Positions 9,243-21,600 of a stretch of 64,000 nucleotides of DNA are shown piece by piece. A program made the position numbers and the translations under genes. The stretch lies in assembly GCA_016617785.1 (NCBI GenBank), contig JADILM010000001.1, positions 1,922,001 to 1,986,000 on the forward strand, in the 5' to 3' direction. The DNA comes from Sporobolomyces roseus. Taxonomy: Eukaryota > Basidiomycota > Microbotryomycetes > Sporidiobolales > Sporidiobolaceae. How positions within the stretch are numbered: position 1 is the first letter of the stretch; every line of letters begins with the position of its first letter. The notes under the pieces are model-generated. The model was not told where the DNA came from and searched no databases. It worked only from the letters and a program-made list of their open reading frames with translations.

Positions 9243-11827
9243 TCATGCTCGCGTCTCCTGACCTTGGTACACTCCCTGCTTCTTCTCCTGCATAATCTCA
9301 TCCTGTCGATCAACTTCCTCACCGAGATCGAGTTCAGCTTGCATATCTCGAACGGTTTCGTGCGAAGTGCGGTGAGTCGAAGGTGCGGCGGAGGGAGCAG
9401 CGGTAGCAGGGGCAGAAGGAGCGGGAGTGGCGGCGGGGGTGTGACCGGGAGCGAAGGTCGAGTGAGCGCGAATGCGAGCTCCGTAGTAGTAGAAGATGAA
9501 GGGGATCGGTGCGAATAAGACGGAGAGGAATGCGAGGAGAGTCAAGGCCCATTGAGTGCCGAGGCGCTGGAACATGATGCGAGTGAACATGGGGAATGCG
9601 AATCTGTGAAAGCGCGACATCTGTCAGTAAGAGGGTTCAGAAGGAAGATGCGAAAGAATTGGGACTAACCCGAGAAGGGATCGGAGTACAGCGTTTGCCG
9701 CGAGTGCTGATGCAGCGAAGACGTAGTATACGTCGATGAGGTAGGAGAACTGTAGTGGAGGCGAGGTAAGCTAAGCATTCAGGTCGAAGTTCGAGTGAAA
9801 AACTCACCATGGTGAGGAAAACCAAAACCATCGACATGCCGAACGGGAATGAAGCGATGACGGGAACAATCCAGTGTACTTCTGGTTGTGTCGTCCATGC
9901 GAACCAGAATAGGCCTACGGGGAGCACAACACCAGCGAAACAGCAGAGGGGAAGACGAGCTTCGGGGGCGAGAGAACCGCCGTTTGCGATCAAAGCCTTG
10001 ACGTAACGCTTGTTCTCGAACACGTTGATGATGACGGCGGTGACCATACCCTGTGAGACGGAAAGAGCCAAATCAGCCATCGAAAGCTACGAAAATTTGT
10101 GAAGTAAGTGCGACTCACCAAACCGACACCAATGAAAGGAAGCGATGCGAGTCCAGCAGACCATCCTCGATCTTGCTGGAATACGATAGGGAAAGCTCCG
10201 AACATCTGCAAGGGGTCGTAGAGATGAGCACAGGGAGACAGAGAGAGAGAGTTTGAGCGAAGGAAGCTTACGAGGTAGAGAATTCCGTAGATGAACGCAG
10301 CGTAGAGAGACATGAGAAGCACAATGAGCTCCTTGAAGAGGAGCACGAAAGGTCGAGCGATTGCGGTCTTCATCTTGGTAGCAAGAGGAGCGGCAAACAT
10401 AGGGTGAAGGTCGAATTGGGATCGGTGAATCTTGCCAGTTTCCTTTTGGAGTTTTGCAGCTCGGCGACGGAGAAGGACTGGAGCGTAAGTTTCGGGACTG
10501 TGATGGAGTGGAAGGTCAGTGAGAGTTGGTTTGAGACGAAACCGTGAGATGGAAAAGGTTTTGAGGAAAAGAATCGCTACTCACTTGAGAAAGCCGAGGC
10601 AGAACATGATGAAGGAGAAGATCACGAGCACGTAGAACAACCACCTCCAGCTTGTAGTAATTCCAATGAAGGATCCGACGATGGGACCTGTTCGAATGAA
10701 GGATTGTTTGAAAAATGTCAGTAAGATCTTGCGACGACAGCGGCAAAAGCGCTTTTCTCAGAGGTCAGGCGAGAGTGATAATCACCTAAAATCGGTCCAC
10801 CGAACGGGCACAGAGCAAAGATCGAGATGGCGAGAGCTCTCTCGGCTGGATTGAACATGTCGCTAATGATTCCGCCAGAATTCGTCAAAGGCGAGGAACC
10901 GAAGAATCCAGCGAAGAATCGACAGATCTGTGTACGCACATAGAGTTGTCAGTCACTGTAGGAGCGAGGAAGGAAGTCTAATCGAACGAATGCTCTCGAG
11001 TCAAACTTACGAGAAGGGTTTCGATATTTTCAGCTCGCGCACATCCGATGTTGAAGAGGACGAAGGGAAGGTAGGAGATGAGGAAGATGTTGCGTCGTCC
11101 CCATTGTTCAGAGAAGGGAGCCCATCTGGAAACGAACGCAGGAGGTCAGTGAGCGAATCGAGAGAACGAAAGATGCGGAACGCACAGTAGAGGTCCGAAT
11201 GCGAATCCCAACTGCGAGGAATACATAAGTAGCTTGATCAGTTGTACCGCTCTCTGACAGGAGGAAGAGTAGGAGAACAGAAACTCACGACAAAGAGCGA
11301 TAGACCCAACGTGACAACTTCAACATCGACTCCGAAGAACACGATGAACTGTCTCAATCCTCCCGAGTATACCGATGACGCGAAAGCGACACCTGCAAGA
11401 AGCAGAAACAGAGTCAGTACGAGAGATGGCGCTAAAAAACGAAACCGCAAGGAGTTCCTTCCTGCGAAGATCGCCGCCACGCGCTTTCGTAGAAGAGGAT
11501 ACTCACAAAGGGTAGCGAAAGCAGCATTGACAGTGATGGCCCTGCCGGAATGAGTGAAAAGCAGCGTTAGATAGGTGCGATAGGAGGGAAGGTTTCAAGT
11601 TTGAGGGGAACGAACCATTTCTTAACTGAACTCCAAGTCATCGGGTTCTCTGAATCGTTCTCCCCCCAGGTCACGATATACGGTGATTCCTCTGTACCCT
11701 TTCCCTTGTAAGTCGGTTGCGCGATTCCTTGTTCCGCATCGTTCGCCGAAAGTGCTTTTTCATTCTTGAGTTCTGATGGCTCTGGTACGCCTGCCAATGT
11801 TGAAGTGGCGCTGTTGGTAGAGCTCAT
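9243..11827 (-). CDS. MFS transporter, DHA1 family (TPO1-like polyamine/drug exporter)
   Basis: About ten exons on the minus strand encode a 12-span major facilitator of the fungal DHA1 type, related to Tpo1-type polyamine and drug:H+ antiporters; predicted to export cationic compounds at the plasma membrane. Evidence: a hydrophilic N-terminus ending NPMTWSSVKKW, the motif WAPFSEQWGRRN after span 2, and the family signature GFFGSSPLTNSGGIISDMF. PAERALAISIFALCPFGGP and then SWRWLFYVLVIFSFIMF follow. The last span (IPFIFYYYGARIR) leads into an Ala/Pro-rich cytosolic tail. The exons I followed join in phase and I see no frameshift. The start at 11827 (MSSTNS...) is preferred over an ATG eight codons upstream. 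One internal exon with its introns is duplicated at 8020-8265. Exact substrate unknown. Confidence 0.9.
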
Positions 11828-12314
11828 AATGGATAGATGTCGATCAAGCAAGCAGCAGAAGTGAAGATGTAGGAGGAGAGGGAAGAAGAGCGAGAGATCG
11901 TTTTTGTGGAAATCTGAGCCAAAGTTTTCCGCCCGCCTTCGGACTCGGAGAACTCATCTCGGCTTCACTTCTGCCGGTCAAGAGAAGACACAAAGTCTTT
12001 AACCGTGATCTGGCATCTCCGTGCGCTTCACTTCGAGACAGCCTTTTCTCAACTAACTCGCATCGACTAGCCGAGCAACACCATGATCTCGCCGGCCTCA
12101 TCGCCGTTGGTGCAACGCAATGCACGCGGTGAGAAGTAAAGAAGCGGAGTCCGCGAAGTTGGGGTATGGGGTTGAGAAAGTTGCCTCGCTTATTCCGTTC
12201 GCCCGTTCACCTTCGCTGTGCTCCTCATCTCAGGCTGTATCTGTAGCTGCTGTCGTTGGAATAAGATGGTGATGATTACAACACTTTGTCAGACCTAGCA
12301 ACGTATTGCCTCGT
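11828..12314. other. Promoter region of the MFS transporter gene
   Basis: About 490 bases lie between the PAN2 stop and the transporter start, both on the minus strand. It holds the PAN2 3' end and the transporter promoter. I see no gene and no clear motif; the open frame across 11844-12125 has no domain or splice support. Confidence 0.4.
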
Positions 12315-15300
12315 TCAACCCATGAAACCTCTTCGTCCATTTTGAGTCGAACCTCCGTTTCGCATAAACATAGATTGTTGATTCGGTAGAGGTCCTAGAG
12401 CGCCGAGAGAGAACGCTGGAGTCTCGATGCGGGCTGTCGGAGGAGGATCGGGAGTTGGGACTTTGAAATTCTGTGGGAGAGAGAACGAAGAACGAGGTGA
12501 GAGAATGAGCTTCGAACGAGAAATTGTGACTCACTGTCTGTTTCCCTTGAGTGTAGACTTCCTCGAGCACATCTTCCCAAGATCCCTCTGCCTCGAGTCG
12601 ATTGTACTCTTCGTAAAGTTGCAAAGCTGTTCTCGCATCTTCGATCGAGTCGTGAGTGTCGGCTTGAATCGCAGAGTGAAGGACAGCGTAGGCGAGGAAT
12701 CGAAGAGACAATTTGCGTTGTCGAGAGGCGAGGTGATAAATATTGACCGTATCAATAATTTGCGAAGGAGGAATGTAGATGTCTGTCAATCGTGAAGAAT
12801 ATGAGTTCGTGCCGCACTCGAATCGGAAGAGATGAAGAGGAGGCTCACTGATGATGCGAAGATCTTTGTTCAGGCCGTGTCCGATGAATACGCAACCGAG
12901 ATCGACCAACATACGCAGTTTCTTGTAAGCGACTTTGAGAGGTACGAGGGTGTGTCGAGAAGAGAATGGATCGAGGTCTCCAGCTACAGTACGAAGATAC
13001 ATCCGCTTTAGCTTCAGACTCGAATAGAGGAATGAATGAGTCAACTCACCTCGGATACCGGAGAATTCCGTCAGGTAATCGACGACAGGTTCGCTCGTGT
13101 GGATATGATCATCGATGAAAGGTATCCCGGTACTCATTCCCTCTCCACGCAGCACGGAGACTCGAGCGAGAGTCATGCGGGAGGGACGAATAACTTTCTT
13201 CGTTCCGTCCGAGTGAAACTCTGCTTCTTCCTGTAAACGACGACAAATGTGAGCGGTTATTAACAGAAGTTCAACGAGAGATGACATACCTGTTGTAGCG
13301 ATACGAATTCTGCGTCGATAGCAACTAGGGTACCTCTTCGCGGTAGGTCGTCGAATCGGAAAGGTTCATGCTTGATCATCGAGCGGTCGCGGTGTCTATT
13401 GGAAAGCGCTCGTCAGTCAGTCTCTGGATACGACGCTAGATTGTGGACATACTTGGAGATAGTGATGTCTTCGCACAGAATCGCGGGATCTCCTTTGAGC
13501 GGTAGAGAGGAGAAGTCGAGAATCTCCTTCGAATCGACTCTCTCATAGAACAGCACAGCCGGAATCTGTAAAGGGGTAGGCAAGATTAGTCTCAAGACCG
13601 ACTCGGCTATGTAGGGGTAGACTCGCCTTCCAATCTCCAGGGAAACTGAGCGCTTCCTCCTCAGGTATCGGTCGAACGAGGAAATCGTTGAAGAGATGCC
13701 ACGAAGGCGCGCGACTCGAACCCTCGGGCGCGACTGTTGAGTAAGAACGTTGTCAGCTTGGCCAGGAATAAAGCGAGATGAGCGATTGACTTACCTCTCG
13801 AAAGATTGACGAGATGAGGAGCTTCACCCTCCGCTTGAATCTGAACGACCATAGCCTGTCGTGAAGCGAGCAGTGTCAGCTGCATATTGTCGAAGATGTT
13901 CATGGCTCGCACTCACCCTCAACTCGTACTCGACGGAATCTTTCGGCGCCTTGTTTCTCGATTTCTTCCCGCTTTCTGTAACGATCGGCTCCCCATTCGG
14001 TCCTTTACCCAACGAGAACTTGCTTCGTATCCATCTCTTCCTCTCGTTACCATCTCCTCGCTTGTCCGTCCAGAGCTCAAGCTCATCGGCAGTCCTGACT
14101 CCAGCGTTGAAAACGAGAACTGGTGGAAGAGGAGTCGTATCGGGGAGAGCTCTTCGCATTCGGATGTGAGTATTCTGCCGACAGGTTGAACAAGGTAGTC
14201 GAGCGATTGTCTCGCGAGCTAGAGAGGAAGAAACGATCGAGGTGAAAGAAGTCGAGGGAGTTGGTTCGTTCGACATCGCCTGACAATTTATCGAATCAGT
14301 TCGGAAGTTCTAAGAAGGAAGGAGAGATGTACTCACTCTTCGAGGGTAGATCATATCAATAACGTTCGCACCAGTCTCACGTTCACCCTTCGCACCACAG
14401 CTTGAACACGTTGAGAGCGTTTTCAGGTCGACCTTGACAAGTTGAGCCATCGGAGGAGTCTGTTTACCCGGTTCGGTCGAGAAAGGAGAGTCCTTGAGCA
14501 GAGGTGCAGGTGTAGGAGAGATGTTCGGAGGAAGCGACGATTCGACTGTCATCTGTTCGAGCAGGTATCGATTGAAAGTCTGAATCAGGGTCGAATAAGC
14601 TGTTGTTTTGCCAGAATCGTTCTCGAGGTCGATCAATCCCAATGCAGTGACTGAGTGAATGGCCGATGCGAGTCAGCAATGATCTGATGGGGAAAGATGA
14701 GTGTTCGTACCTTGAGGATTCTCTCCGAACGCCCGCGAGAAATTGCTTGCTTGACAATTCATTCCCTTCGCGTCCCTTAGCATTCTGAACAAGAATCCAG
14801 CTTCACATAAAAGACAGTTCTCCTTTGGACAAGCTTCGTAGGTGTGAGATTCGGCGAGTGTTCGGATCGGAGGAAGGTAATGAAGTGCTTGGAGGAGAGA
14901 ATTGGTGTAGGAATTGGTGATGTGAGTTTCGAGACCAGAGTAGGGAGTCTTGTTGTAGAACCTAGATACATTCGAGAAGCGTCAGTCTTTGCGAGATACG
15001 TTGCGCTCAAAAGAGTGAGACTCACCCAAAATCGAAATCTTCGATACCGAATCGACTGTACTTGATCTCGACTTTCCGGTAATACTTTGGCATCTTGTCC
15101 TCTTCCTTCTCCTTCGCTTCCTCTTCAGCGTTCTCTCCCTCGGCGCCACCGATTGATCCCACTCGATCTCTTCTCCGTTTCGCCTCCGCTCTTTCCCTCT
15201 CACTTCTGAACATCGGAGCATCGACTCCAACCCTTCCAGCGTTCCTGACTCCTCCAGCAGCTCTCACTTGATTCCTCCGAGTAGCTGTTCGGAGATGAGC

Positions 15301-16762
15301 TGGGTAGCTCGCGTATCCGATGAAATCGACTGTTTTCGCGGTCGAGAGGATTTGAGGATCGATATGAGCTGGTCTTCGGGAAGCACTGATCGTTTGAGGT
15401 TCGGTCATAGATGTGGGAAGGAGGGAGAGGAGAGGTGTATCGTAGTAAGGCATTCCAATCGAGTTGAGAGGTGTGTCATCTCTCCAATTGATTCGCTCTG
15501 GAGGTTCTTGAGGATCCGGTAATTCGACGTCGCCTTCGAAGCGGCAGAATCTGGCATCTCCATCATCGTCAGGACGAGCTGACCACAAGTGAACGAAACC
15601 TTCTGTGTCTCCGAATGCGAGTCCTTCTCCAGTGGGCGAGATCGCCATCGAAGTCAACATCGAGCTTGTCTCGACGTGGAATACGGACGATTTTGACACG
15701 TCCTTGAGGTCGAGAAGTTGCACTCGGCCGTCGGCAGAAGCTACGACGACATTGCCGGAGAGTCGAGGGTGGAAACGAACGAGAGCTGGAGGAGTTGGGA
15801 AAGGAATCGGTGATAATGGACGAAGGAATCGAGTATCGTGTAGCTTGAGGTAAGGATCAGGAAGAGGGAGACCTTGTCTGTAATCGTGAAGGGCAAGATC
15901 AGCTTGATCTCGAAGTCGGATAGAGCGAAGAAGAGGAGATCTACCGCATCGTGTATCCAACTGTAACGACATAGTTCCCTTCTGCTTCAAGTTGACTTAT
16001 ACCTCCCGTGTGAGCTAGAACGGTTTCTCCGGTCGTGATATCTGGTGTCCGAGTATCGAGAAGTGCGAGAGAACCGTTGACTGTCGAAGCTACGAGTTGA
16101 TTCGTCCGCCGTAAATGCAAGAAAGGTAATGTAGATCGTTGCTGTATACCTCACTAAGGGTCAGCTGCAATTCAGAGCGAGACTCAAGAGCGAGGTCGAC
16201 TTACCTGGCGAACGATACTCCCTCTCGTAACATTCGAAACATACAGATCGCTCCCAGGTCCAGTCGCGATGATCTCGGATGATCTCGAAGGTGTAAAGGC
16301 GAATGTTGTGAGTGGTACTGCTTGGTCAGTGCTGGAGGAAACGAAGGATGGTCGAAGTATATCATCGAAATCAGCTATCTCGACTCGACGAAAGAGGAGT
16401 TCGATCATTTCTGCTTACTCGATAGTCCATAGGCACATTCCTCTTCTATTCGCCATCTTGATATTGCCTGTTCCTGCTTGACCGGTAGCTTGACCTCCTC
16501 CTCCAGCACTCAAAATTCCAGTTTGATCGATTACTATATCTCCTACTGCTCCTCGATGACCTTTGTAGCTTGTGTATCTACCTCCTAGTCCCGTTGTAGG
16601 CGAGCAGAAGTGACTAGAGATGGTTCCTAGAGGGTTAGCCGCGAAGAGTAGCGGGCCGAGGGGATCAAAGGCTAGAGCTGTAGGAGGATGTGGAAGGTAC
16701 TGCGAGGGAAGAGGTTGCCATGGTGATGGTTCTGGCGAGGATCCATACGCTGCATAATCCAT
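12315..16762 (-). CDS. PAN2: PAN2, catalytic subunit of the PAN2-PAN3 poly(A) nuclease
   Basis: A many-exon gene on the minus strand encoding the cytoplasmic deadenylase subunit that trims mRNA poly(A) tails with Pan3. Domains in order: an N-terminal beta-propeller (MANRRGMCLWTI and later ASADGRVQLLDLKDV blades) and a linker containing KYSRFGIEDFDFG. Next is a pseudo-ubiquitin-hydrolase domain starting TPYSGLETHITNSYTNSLLQ, where the protease cysteine is absent, as is normal for PAN2. Zinc-binding CxxC pairs follow (CPKENCLLC and CSSCG). Last comes a DEDDh exonuclease. Its catalytic residues are all visible: D and E in VAIDAEFVSL, D in GHGLNKDLRII, and H and D in THDSIEDARTAL. The final exon is a Pro/Asn/Gly-rich tail ending RRGFMG. 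The second intron must end at CCTCCAG near 16350 to keep frame, giving LWTI-DTDQAVPLTTF. Confidence 0.95.
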
Positions 16763-17292
16763 TCCCCGGAGTCGAAGGTCGAGTTGTCTGATTCGAGAGA
16801 TGAAGTTGTGAAAGCGACTTGCTTCGACCTGTAGGAGGATAGGCGCGAGTCTAGCTTATTCTCGAGTTGATTTTACTTGGCTGTAATGTTGTTTCGCGGC
16901 GGTCGTGAATGTTGAAGTGAAAAGAAAGCGATCGATTTCTGCGCCGACTCGTTTCCTTCGCAAGAAGCGAGATTTTGCTCATCTCATCTGCATTGAGCAC
17001 TTAGCTTCTCGCGATCAGCTCACAGCCTCGATACTTCTGTGGGAGTCCTCGGGGAGAAACAGTAAAGGTTGCAAGCTTAGCTCGATTCGAAAAGCATCGC
17101 TCTCCTCGACGAAGCCCTCACTACTTCGCAACAAAGAGTCTCTAACAAAGAGATGGACTGTGCAACTTGTGAAGCAGTGAGAAGTCTAACAAAAGGGAAG
17201 CGGCTGAAAACGAGAGCGGCCGGGAAGCGACAGAGTTCAAAGTAAGGCGAAGGAAAGAAACTGAAATCAAGCGGGAAGTAAAGACAGCTGAA
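16763..17292. other. PAN2 promoter region
   Basis: A 530-base gap upstream of PAN2 and downstream of the next minus-strand gene. The 91-codon plus-strand frame at 16905 is Lys/Arg/Ser-rich and featureless, so I leave it out. Confidence 0.4.
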
Positions 17293-18435
17293 CTACCAAC
17301 CGCCGGGGCCATGTTTTGTATCCATGTATCGCTGATAGACCTGAGAAGAGACCCAATCTGTCGCCGGAGCGCTGGAATGTCCTCCGTTGTTCGTTCGTCT
17401 TGAGTGTTGGGCTGCATTCTGATCGAGCGCGCTGTCCGTATTGGTCGAAGGCGGAGCGATGGTCTGGTAGATAGAGGAAATCGGTACAGGGTTCGAGACG
17501 CCAAGGGGAGGCTGGGGCTGTCGATAGGGATCAGAAGGAATGGGTGCAGATGAGCAAGGGTTATGTAAGCCGTGGGAGGTGGAACGAAGTATGGGCATGA
17601 ATGAGGACGACGGAAGTGCCTGAAGCACATGGTTCGAGGAGGACGAGGGGAAAGGATCGTTCAAGCCGGATGAAGCTGTAGGAATCTGTCGATGGAAGCC
17701 GTAATAATCTTGACCGAGACTTCCTCCTCCTCCATTTGTCGGCACGAATTCGAGCTCCTGCGATGGATAGGACAAATCATAATTGTTTAGGTGTAATGAC
17801 GCGGGATTGTGGGTGGTGAAGGAAGAGGTGAGGTCGTCGGAATTCTCCAGATGATGAGGATAATGAATACGGCCATGCACCTCGTCGAAGTCCCTGTCGA
17901 ACTCTTCCCACGAGGAGTAGGCGTTCGATAAGGGTTTCTCAGTCGTATGATAGTGACGCTGGGGAGAATAGGGAGGAGAGGGATTCGTCGAATATGAAGA
18001 AGGCAGGATGTGGTGCGATTGAGCTCGACGCTGATCGACCATAGCTTTCGGGTGCGGGTAGCCCCGCTGAGTGTGGGTGTTACTTTGACCGTTTGGATAG
18101 GAAGAGGCGAGATGTCGAACGTCGCCGCTACGATTGACGATTGGCATGTCGGAGGAAGGAGCCCGAGAGATTGTCTCGATTTGATCGTTGACCGTCGAGG
18201 AGGCCTCTGAGAAAAGTGAGAAGGAAAGTAGAGAAGAGAAAGAGAACCGGAAAGAGACGACGAGGAGATGTTGGCCTCGTCCCGAAAATTCCGCGGGCGA
18301 ATACATTTTCATGCGGAACATTCGATTCATGTAGCCATGAGCGCAGATGGGTGAATCGAAAGCGGTAACAGAGTCAGAGCGACAAAGTGGGACATCGGAA
18401 TCGGAAGTGAAAGTCGACAGTGAGAGAGGAGGCAA
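17293..18435 (-). CDS. Low-complexity protein of unknown function
   Basis: An uninterrupted frame of 380 codons on the minus strand. I recognise no domain. The sequence is rich in Ser, Pro, His, Tyr and Asn, with a patch SWEEFDRDFDEVHGRIHYPH in the middle and ending VSSQVYQRYMDTKHGPGGW. Such composition is typical of fungal regulatory or intrinsically disordered proteins. The region before the internal ATG at about 18150 (MPIVNRSGDV) reads like a CT-rich leader or intron, ending CTTTTCTCAG. The true start may therefore be that ATG, leaving a protein of about 285 residues. Only 82 bases separate the longest frame from the NOP9 stop, which also favours the shorter version. Coding status is inferred from frame length. 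Confidence 0.55.
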   Translation of the reverse strand: MPPLSLSTFTSDSDVPLCRSDSVTAFDSPICAHGYMNRMFRMKMYSPAEFSGRGQHLLVVSFRFSFSSLLSFSLFSEASSTVNDQIETISRAPSSDMPIVNRSGDVRHLASSYPNGQSNTHTQRGYPHPKAMVDQRRAQSHHILPSSYSTNPSPPYSPQRHYHTTEKPLSNAYSSWEEFDRDFDEVHGRIHYPHHLENSDDLTSSFTTHNPASLHLNNYDLSYPSQELEFVPTNGGGGSLGQDYYGFHRQIPTASSGLNDPFPSSSSNHVLQALPSSSFMPILRSTSHGLHNPCSSAPIPSDPYRQPQPPLGVSNPVPISSIYQTIAPPSTNTDSALDQNAAQHSRRTNNGGHSSAPATDWVSSQVYQRYMDTKHGPGGW

Positions 18436-18517
18436 GAACCTGCTAGAAAGCTAGCGAGCTAGAGAGCCAAAGGTCATCAAGCGAGAGGCAAGGCAGAAGA
18501 AAGTGAATTGGCAAACG

Positions 18518-21228
18518 TTACATGCTCGCCTTGATCGCCTGCAAAACGTCACCCAATTCCTCCTCTCTGTTCTTCTTAGGCTTGACGGTCTCTTTGACCT
18601 TCTTCTCCCCTCCTTCAGTATCCACCTTTGACTTCTTCGGATCCCTCGCTTTCGCAAAGATCTCATCCACCTCATCTGCTTTCCTCTCACGCTTCTTCTT
18701 CCTCTTCTTGTCCTCCTCTCCTCCATTCGTTGCCTCGACAGCGGCGACCTGTTGCTGTTCTTTTCTATTGGCGATGGCTTCCTCCTCTGCCTTCTTCGCC
18801 TTCTCTTCAGCTGCCAATCTCGCCATCTTCGCTTTCCAATCATCTCTCCTCCTTTCCCACAAAGGTAATTCGACCTTTCTCGCAAAGAAGTGACCGTAAG
18901 GACTCTTTTGAAGATCCATGGCGGTTCGAGGGTCGGCAGCGAGGGAAGCAGCGATCTTATCCTTGAGGTAAACATCGGCGACGGCGAAGCATTTCTCAGC
19001 GACTCGACTCCCGATTCGATCGGAAGCGACTGCTGGGTAATGACCGATGAGGGAGAGGAGGAAGGTTCGAAGAGCTCGAGGAGGTGTTGTTGGGGAAGTG
19101 AGGAGTGCGTCGAGAATGCGAGAGGAAGTAGCGGAACGAGTGAGGGCGAGAAGTGCTTCGATCTCCATAGCAGCGATGCTGAAAAGTGCGACTGTCAGAG
19201 AATGTATAGAGTGGTATCGAGAGGGGGAGGCTTACCTGTCAAAGACGACTTGCTGATGAGGAGCATGAAGTTTGAGCCAAGTCTGAAGGAGAACTGATCC
19301 TTGAGTCGATGGTTCAGGGACGTTGTTACCGAGTTTCTTCCAATGCTGTATCGCATCAAGGGTAGACCATCAGTGACTTCGATCGATGAACGCAGGCCAA
19401 GAGATGGAACTGACTTGGTAACGGTTGAGAGTCAGAACACAAGGAACGACAAGTTTTCGCTCTTCCTCGCCGGTCAATCCAAAAGTATCGAGTAGCAGCT
19501 ATCGATCTCGCCGTCAGCACACAAGCAAAGAATAGACAGCAGGAGAGACGGCTCACCTCACTCATCTCTTCTTCGCACTTGCCCAGTTTCGCCGACATTT
19601 CCAACATACTCCTCAACACACCAGTCCTGAAATTATCGATCCACTCTCCTCTTCTCTCCGTCGCGATAGCTCTAACCTCCTTGACCAATCCCTCCAACTG
19701 TTCCTCACCGACCCTTCCGATTCCTACCGCGACGACGAAGTTCGCAACTGCGTTTCCAGCCAATCGATGTAGTTTGCCCTTGAAGAACGAGTTCCACAGT
19801 GCTGAAAAGACTGGATGAGGTGACAGAGTGAGGAGAATTTCGAAAGTTGGGGAAGAAGCAGGGTGTCGTAATAATCCAGCTAAGTATTCCTCCCTCAGTT
19901 CCTGCGCCTTTTCACTCGAACTCGTCTCATCCTGTACTTCTGCGACTTGACCACACAAGATCCGATCTGCCCATCCACCAGCTTTCCATCCTCCTTGACT
20001 CGAAGCCTCCAATTCGATCAAGATTCGCATAACTGGTCCAGCAACTTCATGCATCGCAGCTTTTCGAACTCCTTCTCCTGCTACTGCTGTCTGAGCCCCT
20101 TGAACCGTCGACGCTTCGACATCGAGTTGATCGAGTGCCGTATAGATATCTTGGAGAGCTTGAGCGAAGGAAGGAGGAACTGCGAGTGTCTTGCCTTTTC
20201 CTTTCCCGTTCGATTCGCGTTCGTCGGAGAGCCAATTCTTGCCGAACGAGGATCCTTGGTTCTTGCGGAATTGAGTAGACTTCTTACTACGTTCGCCGCG
20301 AGAAGGAGTACCGTCTGATTGAGTGCAGGGAATACCGGAGAAAACGAGAAGGAGGATTCGGATAGTGTGAGAGGCGAAAGGATCGTAGATGAGGGTCGAA
20401 AGGGTCGGGAGGATCTCGGGGAGTAAGGCGAGGAGTAGATCGGTCATCGTTGGGAGTTCGGAGGTTGATGCGGCAGAGGAAGGGGGAGAAGCGACGTTTC
20501 CGCGAGTCTGCAAAGGGAGTCGAGTGAGCTAGTGTTGCGAATCGATATAGAGGGTGGGTTATTTACTTCGCGATCAACGGTCTGTCCAGCGAGCTCGAAA
20601 AGAGTCTGTAAAACATGACTCGCGCATCTATGCTTGACGAGTTTCTCGATTTGTCCCGTAAACCGATCCAACAGAACCCGCTTCGCAAAGTCGTCCATCG
20701 CGTAGAGTAACCTCTCCAACACTACACTCGACTCGTTGTCTCCCGCCAAGGTAACCTCGTGACCCGACAATGATTCCAACGCTGATCTCAACAGTAAAGG
20801 TCGTTCATCCTCGATTTCCTCCTCAACTTCATAACCGTTCTCATCCAACACGTATTGTTTCTCCCTTTGACCATGACCCATCTCTTGCATCTCTTCGATC
20901 TGTTCTGCAACCTTCTGAAAGTAGGCTTTCGTATCTGGATCTGGCTCGGGAAGTGCATCTGGGTCGTCGATTGCTGGTCGGCGAGTTCCTGACGAGGCGG
21001 AAGGGAGTGAATCCATCTCCAACCGGGTTTTGCGTTCTCGTTCTCGCTTCTCTCGTGCTAATCGAGCGGCATCTTCAGCTTCCTGTTGCTCCTTCTTTGC
21101 CTGCACAAATTCGAAAGAGTGAATTTCAAGTCAGCTTGCTGGGTCTCTAGGAGTGACAATCGTTATAAGCTTACCTTCTTCTCTTCCTTGCGTGCATCAG
21201 CACCTTTACGTTGACGAGGACGAGGCAT
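18518..21228 (-). CDS. NOP9: NOP9, nucleolar PUF-repeat protein for 18S rRNA maturation
   Basis: About seven exons on the minus strand encode the PUF-like nucleolar RNA-binding protein that protects the 20S pre-rRNA cleavage site during 40S biogenesis. Evidence: a basic N-terminus (MPRPRQRKGADARKEEKK), then a family-typical DPDTKAYFQKVAEQIEEM segment. A long series of Pumilio-type helical repeats follows, such as DNESSVVLERLLYAMDDFAKR and KHRCASHVLQTLFELAGQ. Others are YDPFASHTIRILLLVFSG and LAGNAVANFVVAVGIGRVG. The hallmark KSPYGHFFARKVELPLWERR comes near the C-terminus, before a Lys/Glu-rich tail. The start is the first in-frame ATG at 21228. It is divergent from THI20 across 372 bases. Confidence 0.93.
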
Positions 21229-21600
21229 AGCTGATTACTTTTAGTGAAAGTTGATGAAGAGCTGTATCTCTTCCTTGATGCCTTGGGAAGTTGTCGCGGT
21301 CTCGTAGAAAGTGTTGTGAGCTGTTGATCTACTGTCTAATGCTAGTCAGACTCGTATCTGCTGCCGGTAGTGGTGAAGAGTAGAAGTTGAACCTTCAGAA
21401 CTTTTTTTTTCGACGTCTGTTTCCCTCTCAATTCACCGTCAATTGTTTGAGTAACGAGACTCTTCTTGGTAGATACAATACTCTTATTGAGACTCAGTAG
21501 CGCAAGAATCAGAAACCCCTCGCTGAATACTTAGAACCCAAGAATTTCGTAATTTCAGTTCGCCCTTTCTCTCCCTCCCTTCCACTCCACTCGGTTCAAG
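21229..21600. other. Divergent promoter between NOP9 and THI20
   Basis: 372 bases with both genes reading outward. A run of nine T's occurs near 21400, a plausible nucleosome-depleting tract, and a pyrimidine-rich stretch precedes the THI20 ATG. I searched by eye for the thiamine-pyrophosphate aptamer core (CTGAGA with its partner) here and in the first intron and saw none. Confidence 0.45.

Noticed and set aside
12295..12480. Arg/Ser-rich C-terminal extension for PAN2 by reading on in another frame
   Set aside because: With the acceptor at CACAG near 12471 the last exon reads NFKVPTPDPPP... and ends RRGFMG, a normal PAN2 tail; the other frame is a shadow.
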